Shown piece by piece: positions 48,403 through 61,200 of a DNA stretch of 64,000 nucleotides. The position numbers were made by a program, and so were the translations under genes. The notes under the pieces were generated by a model. It was not told where the DNA came from. It saw nothing but the letters and a program-made list of their open reading frames with translations, and made no database searches. Every line of letters starts with the position of its first letter. Within the stretch, counting starts at the first letter, position 1. The stretch covers positions 161,117-225,116 of the forward strand of contig JAREIK010002653.1 of NCBI GenBank assembly GCA_029783825.1. The letters are read 5' to 3'. This DNA is from Sapria himalayana (lineage: Eukaryota; Streptophyta; Magnoliopsida; Malpighiales; Rafflesiaceae).

Positions 48403-51400
48403 GCTGAGTAGCATGTTGTAGTGCTATATGTTTTTTATTCAATTTTTAATGAATATATTCCTAGAAAGCTAGTAGGAAAACCATATGGGTCAAGGTCAGA
48501 TCGGACAGACTAGGTTCAAGGGGCTAAAGATAAGCGATCAAGTGCTTTCCCTCTAATAAGATAATCAAGTGTTCCCCTTAAGTAAAAGAGCTATAAATAG
48601 AGGAAAAGAAACTTAGATTAGGGGATGAATGATAAGGAATAGTCTATTAAAGAAAGAATCCGAGTACACACGAAGTAAGAGGGAATGATGGCATAGTAGC
48701 ATGGTCTTAGTCCAATCTTTTTGAGTGTTAATGAGTGCTAGACATGTTGCTTTTAGGCTCTCCAACATGGATTCCTTCCAAGTGAAGGAGTAGCATACCA
48801 CTTTCAAGTAGTTTTTCATGATCCATCCTGCTATTTTGGAGAAGGCATTATGCTACCAATGCTTTTTTTTATGCTTTATATTTAAGTTGTAGTGGTCAAG
48901 TATGGGCTGTCCTATTAAAATGACAAGGCATCTTGAATAGTGCTTCCCTTTTTAGGAAGCTAGGTAGCTAGCCCTTATTGAAGAGATCCTTTTCATCACC
49001 TTTTTAGCATAGTATACCATTGCATTATAGCTACTTATATAACACTCAGACTAGCAGGGCATAAATATCAATAGTAGTGGAGTCTATAATAGCTTATGCC
49101 TATCCCTTTATAGTTAAGGGATGAAGGAATGGATGCAGACTCAGAAGACTTGAGTTGTAAATTAGTTCAAATTTAGCATTCCTAAATAAGTGACATACAA
49201 TGAAAAAGACTATTTAATCTCTTTCACTCTATTAAATTGTTGCTATGTTTAAAATCATAGTATGAAAGATGAGCCGAAGCTTGAAACTCCTAGGTAACAA
49301 GCCTTTGATTTGATTGATTTTCACCCTTTCATCCAAAAACTATAAAGTAGTATACCAAACAAGCCCTTGTTACTCTCCAATTCGTCCAGTTAAGAAAGGC
49401 ATTTTCGAGGCATACCAATTCTATAGATTAAAGAAATTCGATGGAGGGCAAGAAAGTCAAAATTATTTTTCTCCATTGATCACCTATTAGCAGGAGAAAC
49501 CTTCATGGATGACAGAAACTAACTAGGGTTTAGATACCAATTCTAAGAGCATTCACTAAAGAAAATACCTTCTCAAAATTATTTAATGCTTTGGTTTGAA
49601 ATAATTTCCAATACTAAGATTCTAATTAATAATTTTTATTGGCTTATTGGAGATAGAACTAAAACTCACTTTTGGACTAATAATTGGTTGCTTTATAAAC
49701 TATTAATATAATATGCTACAACTTATCTACTTTATTTCCTAAATTTAATGAATTACTAGATGGCAATGAAAACTAAAATTTTAAACCTGTTATTGGTCAA
49801 CAAACACTATTATTTTAAGCTTTCAAGATATGATATTATAGGGGTGATAAGGATGACTACTTTACTATTTTACTCTTTCTACTCTATCTGGGTGCTAACT
49901 CCTCTCACTAGCACGCACTTCTATTTTCTAGCTAAAGTTTATCTGATCAATCAATCAAGAATTCCTTCTATCCTTTGTCCTTTAGAAGGCAATATTGTCT
50001 TGAATCATAGTGGAGTTCTTTCAGGTACCTCGCATCTCAAGCAAGGATAGGTTTGAATCTGAAGGAGCTAGTTACTTAGAGTAATCAAGATGTGGGACTA
50101 CCTAACTTGAATAAGAAATCAGATTCATTTGATTGGTTTTTAGATTCTGTAAATGCATAAATTACAAGTAGTCGATGTCCATACTAGTCCCATGCACATA
50201 TTGTAATTTTGTTGATCTCCCTTTCCTCATCATACAACATAGAAGTTTTACTTCCTACTCATGTGCAACTTCTTATTGACAAATTGAAATGTGAGTTTGC
50301 CAAGATTGATCCTAGTTTTAGAAAGAACATAGAGAATAGAAGCCAAGACCCTTCTAATTGAATATACTTTTGAATAGCTAAGAGCACAGTTAAAAACAAG
50401 AAGTCAACTTTTGGCCATGTACATCATCTTGGTCCTGTGGTACCTTACTCTGTATACTCAACATATCCTATTTCCCTCTCACCTTCTCTTCAGGAATGGC
50501 ACAAAATTCATACTCCCCAACTGGAGTACCCACGATACTTCAAAATTGAGAATAATAGTGGACCTTCATGTCAGGAAGGAAAATAAGTAGGGGGATGGTC
50601 TCCACAAGTAGGTTCTGTCTCTGCATAATTTTCTAGACAGGCATTGTGAAGTTCATTTAGTATGCTAAGATGCTTTGACCTATAATTCTGAATCTTTTGG
50701 TCAAAAAAAAAAGGATATGAAAAGAAATCCACCCGGAGACTCATGCCAGGGAAATTAATTGTGCTGACCCCCCCCCTCCTACAATAGTTTATATCTTCTA
50801 CTTTTGTTGCTGTTGTTTGAGATGGTTACATAATCTCAATATTGTATGCAAAATACATCTCATGATCCGCATTGTGTGATGATTGAGAACAAATTTTTTC
50901 TTCCTATGTTCGAGGCCTTAATTTCATAGGTGTGCTATGATCGCATAGTATGAGAGAGGGGATCAAAAATAGCATGTGGATGAGCTCAAACACTCCCCAT
51001 GGTGATCAAGGGCTAAAGAAACATACTTTTTTTGCGTAGACCCTTTCCAAAAAGAACCAATTCCTTAGTGGCTCGAAGGATATCATTTAATTAGTGCTAG
51101 ACCACTTCACCACTTTATTAATTATGTCTTCCAGTAGCTGGCATTTACTTGACTAACCAACATGATGTAAGGTAACCATATGTGACTACCGAAGGGTCTT
51201 AATTCTTACAAAGTAAAGTGATGTTTTATTGTAGCGTGAAGTGAAGCAAGTGCTCATTGGTGGAAAGACTGGCAGCAATGACGGATCTCTCTTATCCGCA
51301 AAAGCAACCAAGGTCCTTTTATGCTGATCATTGCATTGCTTGGCTGGTGCTTTCCCCTTATAAGATGAGGTGGTATCGATCTATTTTTCCCCTAGGATTC

Positions 51401-54400
51401 GCTAACGCCCTTAAGGTGAGGTACTCATTCCATTGCTTATTTGTCCTACTTTTGCCAAGGCTTTCTTATTCCTACGTAGTTACTTGTGAATTTAAAGAAA
51501 AAGAGGAGAATAGAAGAGGGTCAACCCATTTGCTACCCAAACCATAGCAGGAAATGCTATTTGTATAGTAATGAAAGCAGGGTATGCAACAAGTGAAAGT
51601 CATTCATGGTCTCAGAAGAGATCCAGCATGACGAACTTGAAGTGGTATACTATTTAGTTTCGTACATGATGTAATCTATATGCCCATTTGGAGGAGGGGT
51701 AGTTATTTATCTCAGCATCGAAAAAAACACAAAAAAGATATTGAGCATGCTTTAGAAAATCCAATCATTCCATTTTTGTCTTCTTGCTTGCCTGCTTGAT
51801 AGTTGTCACAGAATTAATGATCTTAGTCATTACGACACTTGTCTTGTGATGGTATGCTCATACAACTTTATTGAAACTAACTCTGCTTAGCTACTCAAAC
51901 CATTAAAAACATTATTTAGTCTCCTAAAAAATTATTAAGCAATCTTCTAGATGGATAACAACAGAGAACTCAGTAGTCAGTAAAGCTCATGATAGATGCT
52001 GCTATTAATAAAACAAACCAAGCTAGATATAGCCAGGGGATAGCTGACATGTTTGCTCATTCTCCTATTCCTATTTCTTATCTTTAATTTCTTGAATATC
52101 TTTTTTTGGCTCCTCCAGCACATTGTAACTTATACTCTACAATAGCATGTTCTAGCTTTATAGCTCTATCTAGCTTTATAGCTTTATCCCAAGTGCTAGT
52201 TCTATAGCAAGAGCTCGTCACTCCAAGGTGTCCATCCTTATAGAAATAAGCTTGCCCTTTACAAAATCTTTCAACCATGCCTTCTATCCAATCCATAAGC
52301 TCCTAATCTTGTGCTTTACCTTGGAGTAGTAGTAGAACCCATATCTAAGAAGCAATCCAACACACGAGCTAAACTATAAGCTAATGAGTCACTTTTTTCT
52401 CATCAAGGATCTTGATCCTAAGTAAAGAAATAGTAATCCTAGGCATAAAGGATGCAAGGTGAGGATAAAAGAATTCAACCTGCCATCAAGTAAGATCATT
52501 CCCATGGTATGGTAGGCTAAGCCAGAATGAGAGAATTGCATTTATTCCCATCTTTTGTTTGCACCAAGACTAAACCACATGAAAAAAAATCTAGTCAAAC
52601 TAGGGTGGGAAGGATTGCAGCTAAGCAAAGACTAGATTATGTAACAACAAAAGTGGCACTGAATTTCTTTCTTTTATATCACCCCTACTGCTTTGGGAAA
52701 GATCCTTTTCTATTTTAATGCCTGGGTAATGAAGAAGGCATCTCTCAAGTTTGAATGTTTTTCTGCTATTGAAATCAAAACAATCTCTTCGATAAAGGAC
52801 TTTGGGTTGGCTATTCTTCAATCTAAAAAGAGTGAAAATCTCATATCTTTCTTTCTTGTGTAAATTGAATTTTATTGTGCCTTAGTAGTCCCCACATGAC
52901 TTTTAATTTCTTGTTAACCTTTCTTCCAACCTGACTTTCTCACATGAGTGATTAGCTATTATATTGTTTCTCCATTGACTTGAAGGGATAGATGACAATT
53001 GTTGCTTCTATTTGAGGTGATACAATACCATTTTGAGTATTCCTTTCTTTTTTTTATTTCACCTTTGAAATGTACATATTTAGGTAAATTTTGTTTATAA
53101 GGCTCTATCTCATGTGTCTTTCATAGCGGGACAACCTTTGGGCTCTCAGTTATCTTTTAGTGGATAGGTTATTGAAGGGGTTTTGAATGGGCCACATGCA
53201 GGTGGGAGTTAAACAATGAATCTTGTTTGACATCTTACTCGTGGTTGTTTTCTAGTTTTGTATATGGAATACATTGAGATAAGAAAGAAGAGCAGAGCAG
53301 CACATAGGGTCTTATCTTCCTCTTTTCTTTTTGCTTTCCAATTAACAGTAGAAAGAGAGCTATGGGCATGTCCCTCGAATGGTGTATTAGGGCAATGGAT
53401 GAGTATAAGTAAGAGTTGTAGTCTAGTGATTGTGTTTCTTCCTTCTTTCTATAGTTGTTGATCCTATTTCTTTATATGGAAAGACAAATAAAGAAGGATA
53501 GGTCATATGGCTTTTCTCTTTCCTTTCCTTGTTGTCTGTTTGACAAGAATCTTGCTTACTAAAAATGAGAATGGTTAGCCCATCATTCCATTTATTAACA
53601 CATAGCTGGGAAAGACTTTTTATCTTGCTATCCTCTTGTGCAATTGATCTCACTAATTCATTTATTGAGAATTTTTTTCAGAATTAACCCTAGACTGGGA
53701 GGACTACATGGATGGATGCATCTGACCCGCCCATTGTTTTTGCTTTCCTTTGCCTCTTGTTACATCACTTATTTCTTTTCCCCTTTAAAAGGAAGACTGA
53801 TTACAAATTTCTAGCTTACTATACCCTACTCTCTGGAGCCTCTTTCCTTCACTCTTTTGTTCCATTTCACTCATGAGTCTTTCTTTTTTAGTAGCAGCTA
53901 TATTTGGGTAGTAGAGTCCTTATTTGCTTATTTGCTAGCCTTTTTCTAGACTCTACCTATGCTCTAACTACCTACTATGTTCTAGTTATGTCCATCTTTG
54001 CTCCAACCTTTGCCTATGTGGGATCCATTGGCATTGGTTCTGAAATTACAACTAGAAATATTACCAAAAACTTTGCTTTTGCCTTTGCGTAAACCTTTAT
54101 TATGAGCTTTGGTACTCAAATTGGCTTAGATGTTGGAACGAGTTTTTGAGCTCCAACTAAATCTGGGCAAATGAGGACAATAGGGCATGCAACCAACAAT
54201 AGTAGGTTCTAGTTCTGAATCAATGGGTGAACCCGCTACCTATACCTTTGCTTCCGGCTTAATGCATTCTCTCGAACATGGACTCAATATCGATCTACGC
54301 CTAGATGCCTTGCCACTGAATCAACTATTAGTTAACTACATCTTGATTAGCTACTACTTTTTTTTCCAATGCTTTCTCTACTACTAGTTTCGGAACGACC

Positions 54401-55194
54401 TCAATGGATGCTTCTCATTTTATGTTATGGGGTAATTTGCTCTTGTAGAGATGGAATCTAATATTGATATATAATTTATTACTTATCTTATAGCTTTGCC
54501 ACAAGGTCTAAGGTTTGCTGTTAGATCTATCCATGCCTTTATTACTTCAACCAAGTAACCCACTAATCTTGTCTATGCCTCTATTACTAGGGCTTTGCAC
54601 AGTATCAATGGAAATGAGGAATAGCTTTGATGACTTTTATTTTAAAGGGTTTATAGAGTGTCTTACTTTATTTTTGAACTTTCAACCAATTAAAGTAACC
54701 AAAATTAAGGGTATTGGGACATGTCATTTCTCATGATTCATAGAAAGAAATAAACTTTTTTCATGCTAGGTTTTTTGTCACCGAAAGGGTCTTATGGGGC
54801 ATTGAGCTTTCTTCCTAATAAAGGATAATCAAAAAGGTTTTCATTCATATAACTTAAATTTATTTAAGTTAGTTGATCTACTTCATTTATCTAAATGAAA
54901 GTTGATAGTATAGGCCTCAAGAAATGGCATGTCAAAAAAAATCTTTTCTGAACTTGATAGATATTTAGTTTGACTTTTGAGAATTAGCACAGGCTAATGT
55001 TAGTGGATGCTACCTCTCAGCCTCTTTATGTAGAAAATAGGAGAGGTTATGCCCTACAAGAAATCTTCAATGAACCCTCTTAGTTTTTGAATTTTAAGAT
55101 CAACTTGCAACAAATTTTAATCCTGATAGAAGTTAAAAATTTTATTCAATGGTAATGGTCAATCAAAGAAAGGAATCTAGTGATGGAAAGGAGT

Positions 55195-55218
55195 GGGGGG
55201 GGGGGGGGGGGGGGGGGG
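55195..55218 (+). repeat. Homopolymer run of 24 G
   Basis: An uninterrupted G run in otherwise AT-rich sequence. A run of this length can form G-quadruplex structures and is also a typical place for sequencing or assembly error, so its exact length is uncertain. Confidence 0.9.
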
Positions 55219-58200
55219 AGCACATTTAATTAATTAAGACAGACCAAGGGTATTTTTCAAAAGAGAAGGAAGAATAATGAAAAAAGAAATTTTTAGTCTG
55301 ACTTTTCTTTCCTAAGAACATACTTTTTAGTCTTTATATGCTCCGTTCTGATCGGGAAAGAACTAATTTAGCGGCAAAGTCGACTAGCTTTCTATTTTTT
55401 ATCAAAACAAAGAGTTGAATACGTTCAATCTTGACTCTAAATAAAATAAGACAAATGGAAAACTACTCCAACCTGATCTCAATAAAGCCTTAGAAGAGTT
55501 TATCAATTTATTACATTGATGGTTGCATTGCTCCTCAAGGTCACTGATGGCGTACCTATAGAGAAGACTAGGATGGCCTATATTCTAGCTACTAGGGATA
55601 GAGACTATCAAAGGATAGATCCAAGGTAGCTTTCTATAAGAAGCTAACCTAGATCAAACCAATAAGGCAATTCTATCGTCTGAATCTTGGTCATCAAGCT
55701 ACATACCAGCTTAGATCATGATTTTTTTAGTTTTGTAAGACTTCTCCCAAGCATAAGGAGTAGTTTTTTTTTCAATTTCAACCAAGAAGCAAAGGTATTT
55801 CAAAGCTTCATGCTAAAAGAGCTACATGATGTGGTCGAATAGATTAATATAATCTCTGAATGTGGTGACCTTGAAGAATAGGACACCAAATAGTGGATGT
55901 CTCCATCCAACTAAGAGGTCTATATATTCGGGTTTCCTTGATGCTTCTATTTGACTTGATTTCATCTTTCATTCATCTGCATTTCAGAGTTCCTAGTTCT
56001 AAGGCATATGGATCCCATTTATTTAGTAAAGGAAAGAATACCACTATGTAAAAAATGATCACTAATAATTAGCTAAGTTAATTAAGATGAGTGAAAGTTT
56101 AGTGAAATGAAGGGATGAAAGAATTATGAAGTGCTAAAGGTAGTAGAAACATCTTTCAGATAGTTTTTAGTCCACTATTGATTATCAAAGATAGATGTGG
56201 GATTCTATCCTGTTCAACATCATCATCTAGAAGAGTTTGTCCTATGGAAAAGGCCTTGGAAAAAGCCAATTCTAGCACAAAGGGTCGAAACAAAGCTCAT
56301 GTCCCTCCAGTATGAATATACAATTGCATTTTTTAACCAGAAGGACATTATTTGAAGGTTTCCTGGTTGATATCTGAAAAGCCAACCATGGTGAGCGAAG
56401 TAAAGGTTTCCTCCTTTTAGCTATTTTGAAGGGGAGTTTTTTCTCTATATATCGATTTATATTGTAACATAAAGCTATGTCCCTAGGTTAGAAAAACCTC
56501 TATATGTGAACATTGTATTCATTCTATACCTACAGTCATACCCTACCATATTTAATCCATTTCACTGATGTGATGGCCAAAGGCATCCTTAACATCACAG
56601 ACAAAAGTAACATAAAGCATAGCAAAGGGAACCGATTCATAGCATTGAGTCTCACAAGTGCTGGACACTAGTCTACTGATTTGGTCTTTCACTTCTACTT
56701 TCAAGAAACTTTTCTATGTGGTAAAAAGAAATTATAGGCTAATCATGTTCCTATGGTAACTTATTCTATGTACCCCTTTTATTGCCTTTTCCTCTTTCAT
56801 CATTTCAAGGCTATATGATAAGAAAGAAAGTTTAGTTTGGTTACCTAGTTGATGACTTTTCCACTAGCACCTATATTAATGAAATAAAAGGAAAAAGAAT
56901 AAAGCCTACTTACTTAAGGTGTTGAAAACCTTGATTTCACAGGCCGACAAATAAGAAAAAGTTACTTTACATTTGCGTGCATCTTTTCTTTGTCTTTCTT
57001 TCATGAATCCAAACTATATCTCTTCCTTCAACCCTACGATCTCTCTTATCCCTAGATGAGCTCTTCTTCTCATGTGCCTCCTATCATAGATGAGAGCAGG
57101 TTGAGCTGTAGGCTCCCCTATTTCATATTTAGAGAAGGGTAGTTTTTTGTACTATTTTCTATTAACTACTACTAGCTCGACTAAGAGGGCTTACTTATTT
57201 GTAGCTATTAGTTAGGTAGAGATTTCAACAGTCTCATTGTCATGGAGTGGTGGGTACATACTTTCACATACAAAAGGACAGAGAGGGAGCACGAGAAAGG
57301 GTAGATGAAAGAAGGTCCCTGATATGGGGATGGAGTGTGAAGACATAAGTTGAAGTGCTTAGTTTCCAGACTCGATTAGTTAAAATAATCTAGGAATATG
57401 ATAAAAAGTTCAATTTTTTTTAATCACACCACGATGCACATTTAACTTGTCTATCAGTCCTTAGTCTTAGATAAATTGGTGGTAGCCACTACGTAAAGAG
57501 CAAAAAGGATCAAAAGAAAATATTTTACTCAATGACTTGAAGGTTTGTGACTCCTTCACTTTGACCATACTTTTTTCTTTTGTAGCAAGTCTTTATAGAT
57601 ATCATTGATTTTAAACATGACCAACCCTGACTTGACTGGTGGGAAAGAAAGTCTCAGTGCTAACTTACTAGACAAGCAATACAACCTAAAGAGACATTTT
57701 ATTCTTCTTGGGAAGATCACTTTTTTATAGTGGTAGGTAATCATGGATACTACCATACCTGATTCCCCTAAAATGAGAAAGCATCACATCAATGAAGGAA
57801 TACAAGTGTAGTTTTCATAATATCTAATGTCTTATTTTGACCTTGATCTATTTGAAATGAACTGACCCATGCTTCCTAGCTATAGCCATGCTGAATGGAG
57901 GAGGGGCAAGGGCAAACCATTGATGGTAGCCGTAATTGGATGGCATGCTATAGATTGGATCCTAAGTAGCTATAAGATGAAACCTGGAAGATGGCCCTGT
58001 CGGAGGAAGCAGGCAGGGTGAATCTTTATAACAATTCTAATGACCTAGCTAACAATTGATTCCATGTCATCTTAATTGGGGCACTAATTTTTTCTAGTTT
58101 TCAACTAGGTCTTTCCCCCTCATGGTTATACATGAGTTTGGAAATGCTCATTATGTACATCTCCACATCAATCTGTGCATAAAATTCTAGGCTATGTCTT

Positions 58201-61200
58201 GCTTACCCTCTTTAGTACTAGAATTAAGATCTATTATCCAAGCTTTGGGCTTAACCCATAATAATGGTTATCAACTACGGGCTGTGTGAGGTAAGATTTC
58301 TTTGACATAGAAGAATGTCTCTCAGAAGGTTTAGCTATGTCCCATAAGAACTTTCTACAAGTGGGCATCTTACAACCTTTTTGTCTTTTTTTATTATATA
58401 GTTGATGGACTGAGTTTCATCGTATAAGAGATAGGTTGGTGAGCAAGTGACTTGATCTCACCTTTTATGATCTACTTGAAGAGAGTTACCATGACCCTAC
58501 TACATCATGATTGTTTATTCCCAAACTATAGAGAATACAAAGCACACAAGACACATGATGAACAAGAGTAGCTTCTCATCCCTAACTTCATTTATTAATT
58601 TAAATAGACAAAATAGTGGTCTTCCTTCTTCTATATGTCAAAGATAACCTTAAAGCAGCAAATGAACCGGCCCTACCCAAGCCTTTTCTAGGCAGGATCT
58701 CAACCAAATGAAAGTTGTGATTTGATGATGAAAGATCAACCTAGCTAATATGGCCTATGAAACTTGTTTCATATCTTTAAGAAAAAAATGTGAGAAAAGG
58801 TTTTATTTTCTCGTGACTTTGATGCAGGTGCCAAAACAAAAGCATATGAATTTCAGTTCTTATGAGCTGGGATGCCCAACTTTTCCAGAACATGCACATG
58901 TTAAGTCAACATTGGAGAGAGACAAGTGAGAGCAACTCTTCTTACTTTATCAAATATACTAAATGTTGATCATTGCCTAAGCTAGGAGAGATTGTAGTCC
59001 CCTAGCTTTGTGGTTCCATATCTTGTCTATACCTAAGAGGGACTTCTAGAATGAGAATTCATAACCACAACTATAGTAGTCTTGTGTCATAGATAGTAAG
59101 TCCTATCAATAGAGGGCATTTGGTTTAGTTTCACTATAAACAATGTCCTTTTATATTTCTATTTAATTCTTCCTATTCACAAAGAAATAAAGTTCTTAGC
59201 GCACAAAGCAAGCAGTGAAGGAACAACTTCTTTTCTTTCAATACTAGCTACTAGTAAACACTTTTTCTTGTTCACCTTTTAGGCATAGTTGAAATCATGT
59301 AAGTTAGTTAACTTAGACTCTCTTTTCTCGTTTCTTTATAGAAGTGGATTAGAAAGTGAATTAAAAGCAGCTTAAAAAAAGCATAAATGCACAATCAAAG
59401 TGGTTCTATATACAGAAACCATCCATAGTTGAAATAATGTAAGGCTTCCTTGAAACAACCTTTCCTACGTTCACTACTGATGTGATAGAAACTATGAAAC
59501 CATTCATATGGTAGGGGTGACTACGCCCATGGGTCAAATGGTTTTGTATACTGGCTGCATTGCTCCCTCTTGACAGCTTACATATGTTAGTGCTATTGTA
59601 TCACTATCCTTCTTTACTTTCTTTATCTATACTGAACATGGTAACTAACCTCATGACTAATGGCTTGTTTTGTTGATAGAGTGGCCCTGAGTGACAACTC
59701 AACTTGTCCATTTGTCAACTCAACTTGCTAGTCTTAAGCATCCTCGACGGAAAGAAGGGGAAGAAGACTATCCATTGATCCTAACCCTTAGAAGAAAAAA
59801 AAAGTTCACGTGGCAAGACAAAAAAAGTCAATATGAAATAAGTAAACTAAAGAAAATAAGGTTAGATTACTTTATCCATTTATTGAACCTCTTGAATTTT
59901 ATAAAAAAAAAGGAGGAAAACCCTTATAGTCTCATTCCCCAACTAGATGGCATAGAAGTTTCCTTTCTTGTTATGCTTAAGACAAGCAAGTAGGCAGGTT
60001 AGTAGTCTTTATCTCTTTGAACTTCCATAGGAAAGAATGCAATCCATTTTATTTTTCAATCTTTTAGACTTTCCCTAGCCAACTAATCTAATTGCTGTAA
60101 TTCCAAGCCCTATTACCTTACGGATTCTATTTATGATTCTATATTCTTGTCCATAGAAACATCTTTCTTTATTATAATACATAACTATCAATTCACAGCC
60201 AGTAGAATAATAAATAAAGCTTGCCACCTAAGGTGATCCACCCTCTTCTTATATAATTGAGTTGCCTAAACCCATCATTGGAAGCATTTCCATAAAATCA
60301 TGCATGCCCTGAAGTATCATACTCGACAAGAATGAAATATCAACAATAACATCGTGCTTTTTTAGGCTAACCTACAAGCCCAAGTAATGAAAGGGTAGTT
60401 GGTGCCTTAAACCACTTCACATGGCCAAAAATAGGTGAAGTGAGACCAGTTCACAAAGTAAAGTTCACCTACTTGATTATGAACAAGCGAGGTCCAAGCA
60501 CTAGATATCATGGCCTACTTATCCTAATCAAACTCTCTTGTAGCTATTCACATGCACATAGATTTGTAGATTTATCTATATGAATCCCTCTGCCCTACCA
60601 GAAAAGCCATTTCTCCTTTTGAATCTACCAACCTATGTTAACCCAATCGAGTCAAATTTTAGCTCCTACATTTCGAAGGAAAAGCTCTTTTCACTTTCAC
60701 TTCAATTTGATTAGCTTTATGTTCAATGTACTTCATTTTTGTGATGGTGGTTACTTACTTATGGAAAGGCTTGCTTAGAGTTGTGAGGAAGCAGGAAAAA
60801 GACACATCTTTTCAATTGGTCAGTAGATCATTCTTCGTACAGTCTATAGCTAGGCAATATATATCCCCAAGAGATTGAAGATAGTCTAAACCTTAAATCA
60901 AGAGGGGTCCTATTGATTGACTATAAAGAAGCCCCTCTGGGGCACTCGGGTATAAGGCCTTACTTATAGGGGCCCTTCTATACTAGCGAATTAGTTATGT
61001 ATCATGCTTGTATGAAAGAACTTGTTTAAAATAAAGCTAGCTCCATCCAAATAAAAAAAGGATTTTCAGCTCATCAGCCAAAACAAAAAGGATGCCTATC
61101 TCTCGAAAATAGTTTTTTTCCTTTTTGGATCAGGGTTAGGATGTATGCCAGGTGACTTAGAAAATTAAAGGTAACCTACTTCTAATATAGTTCCTTTTTT

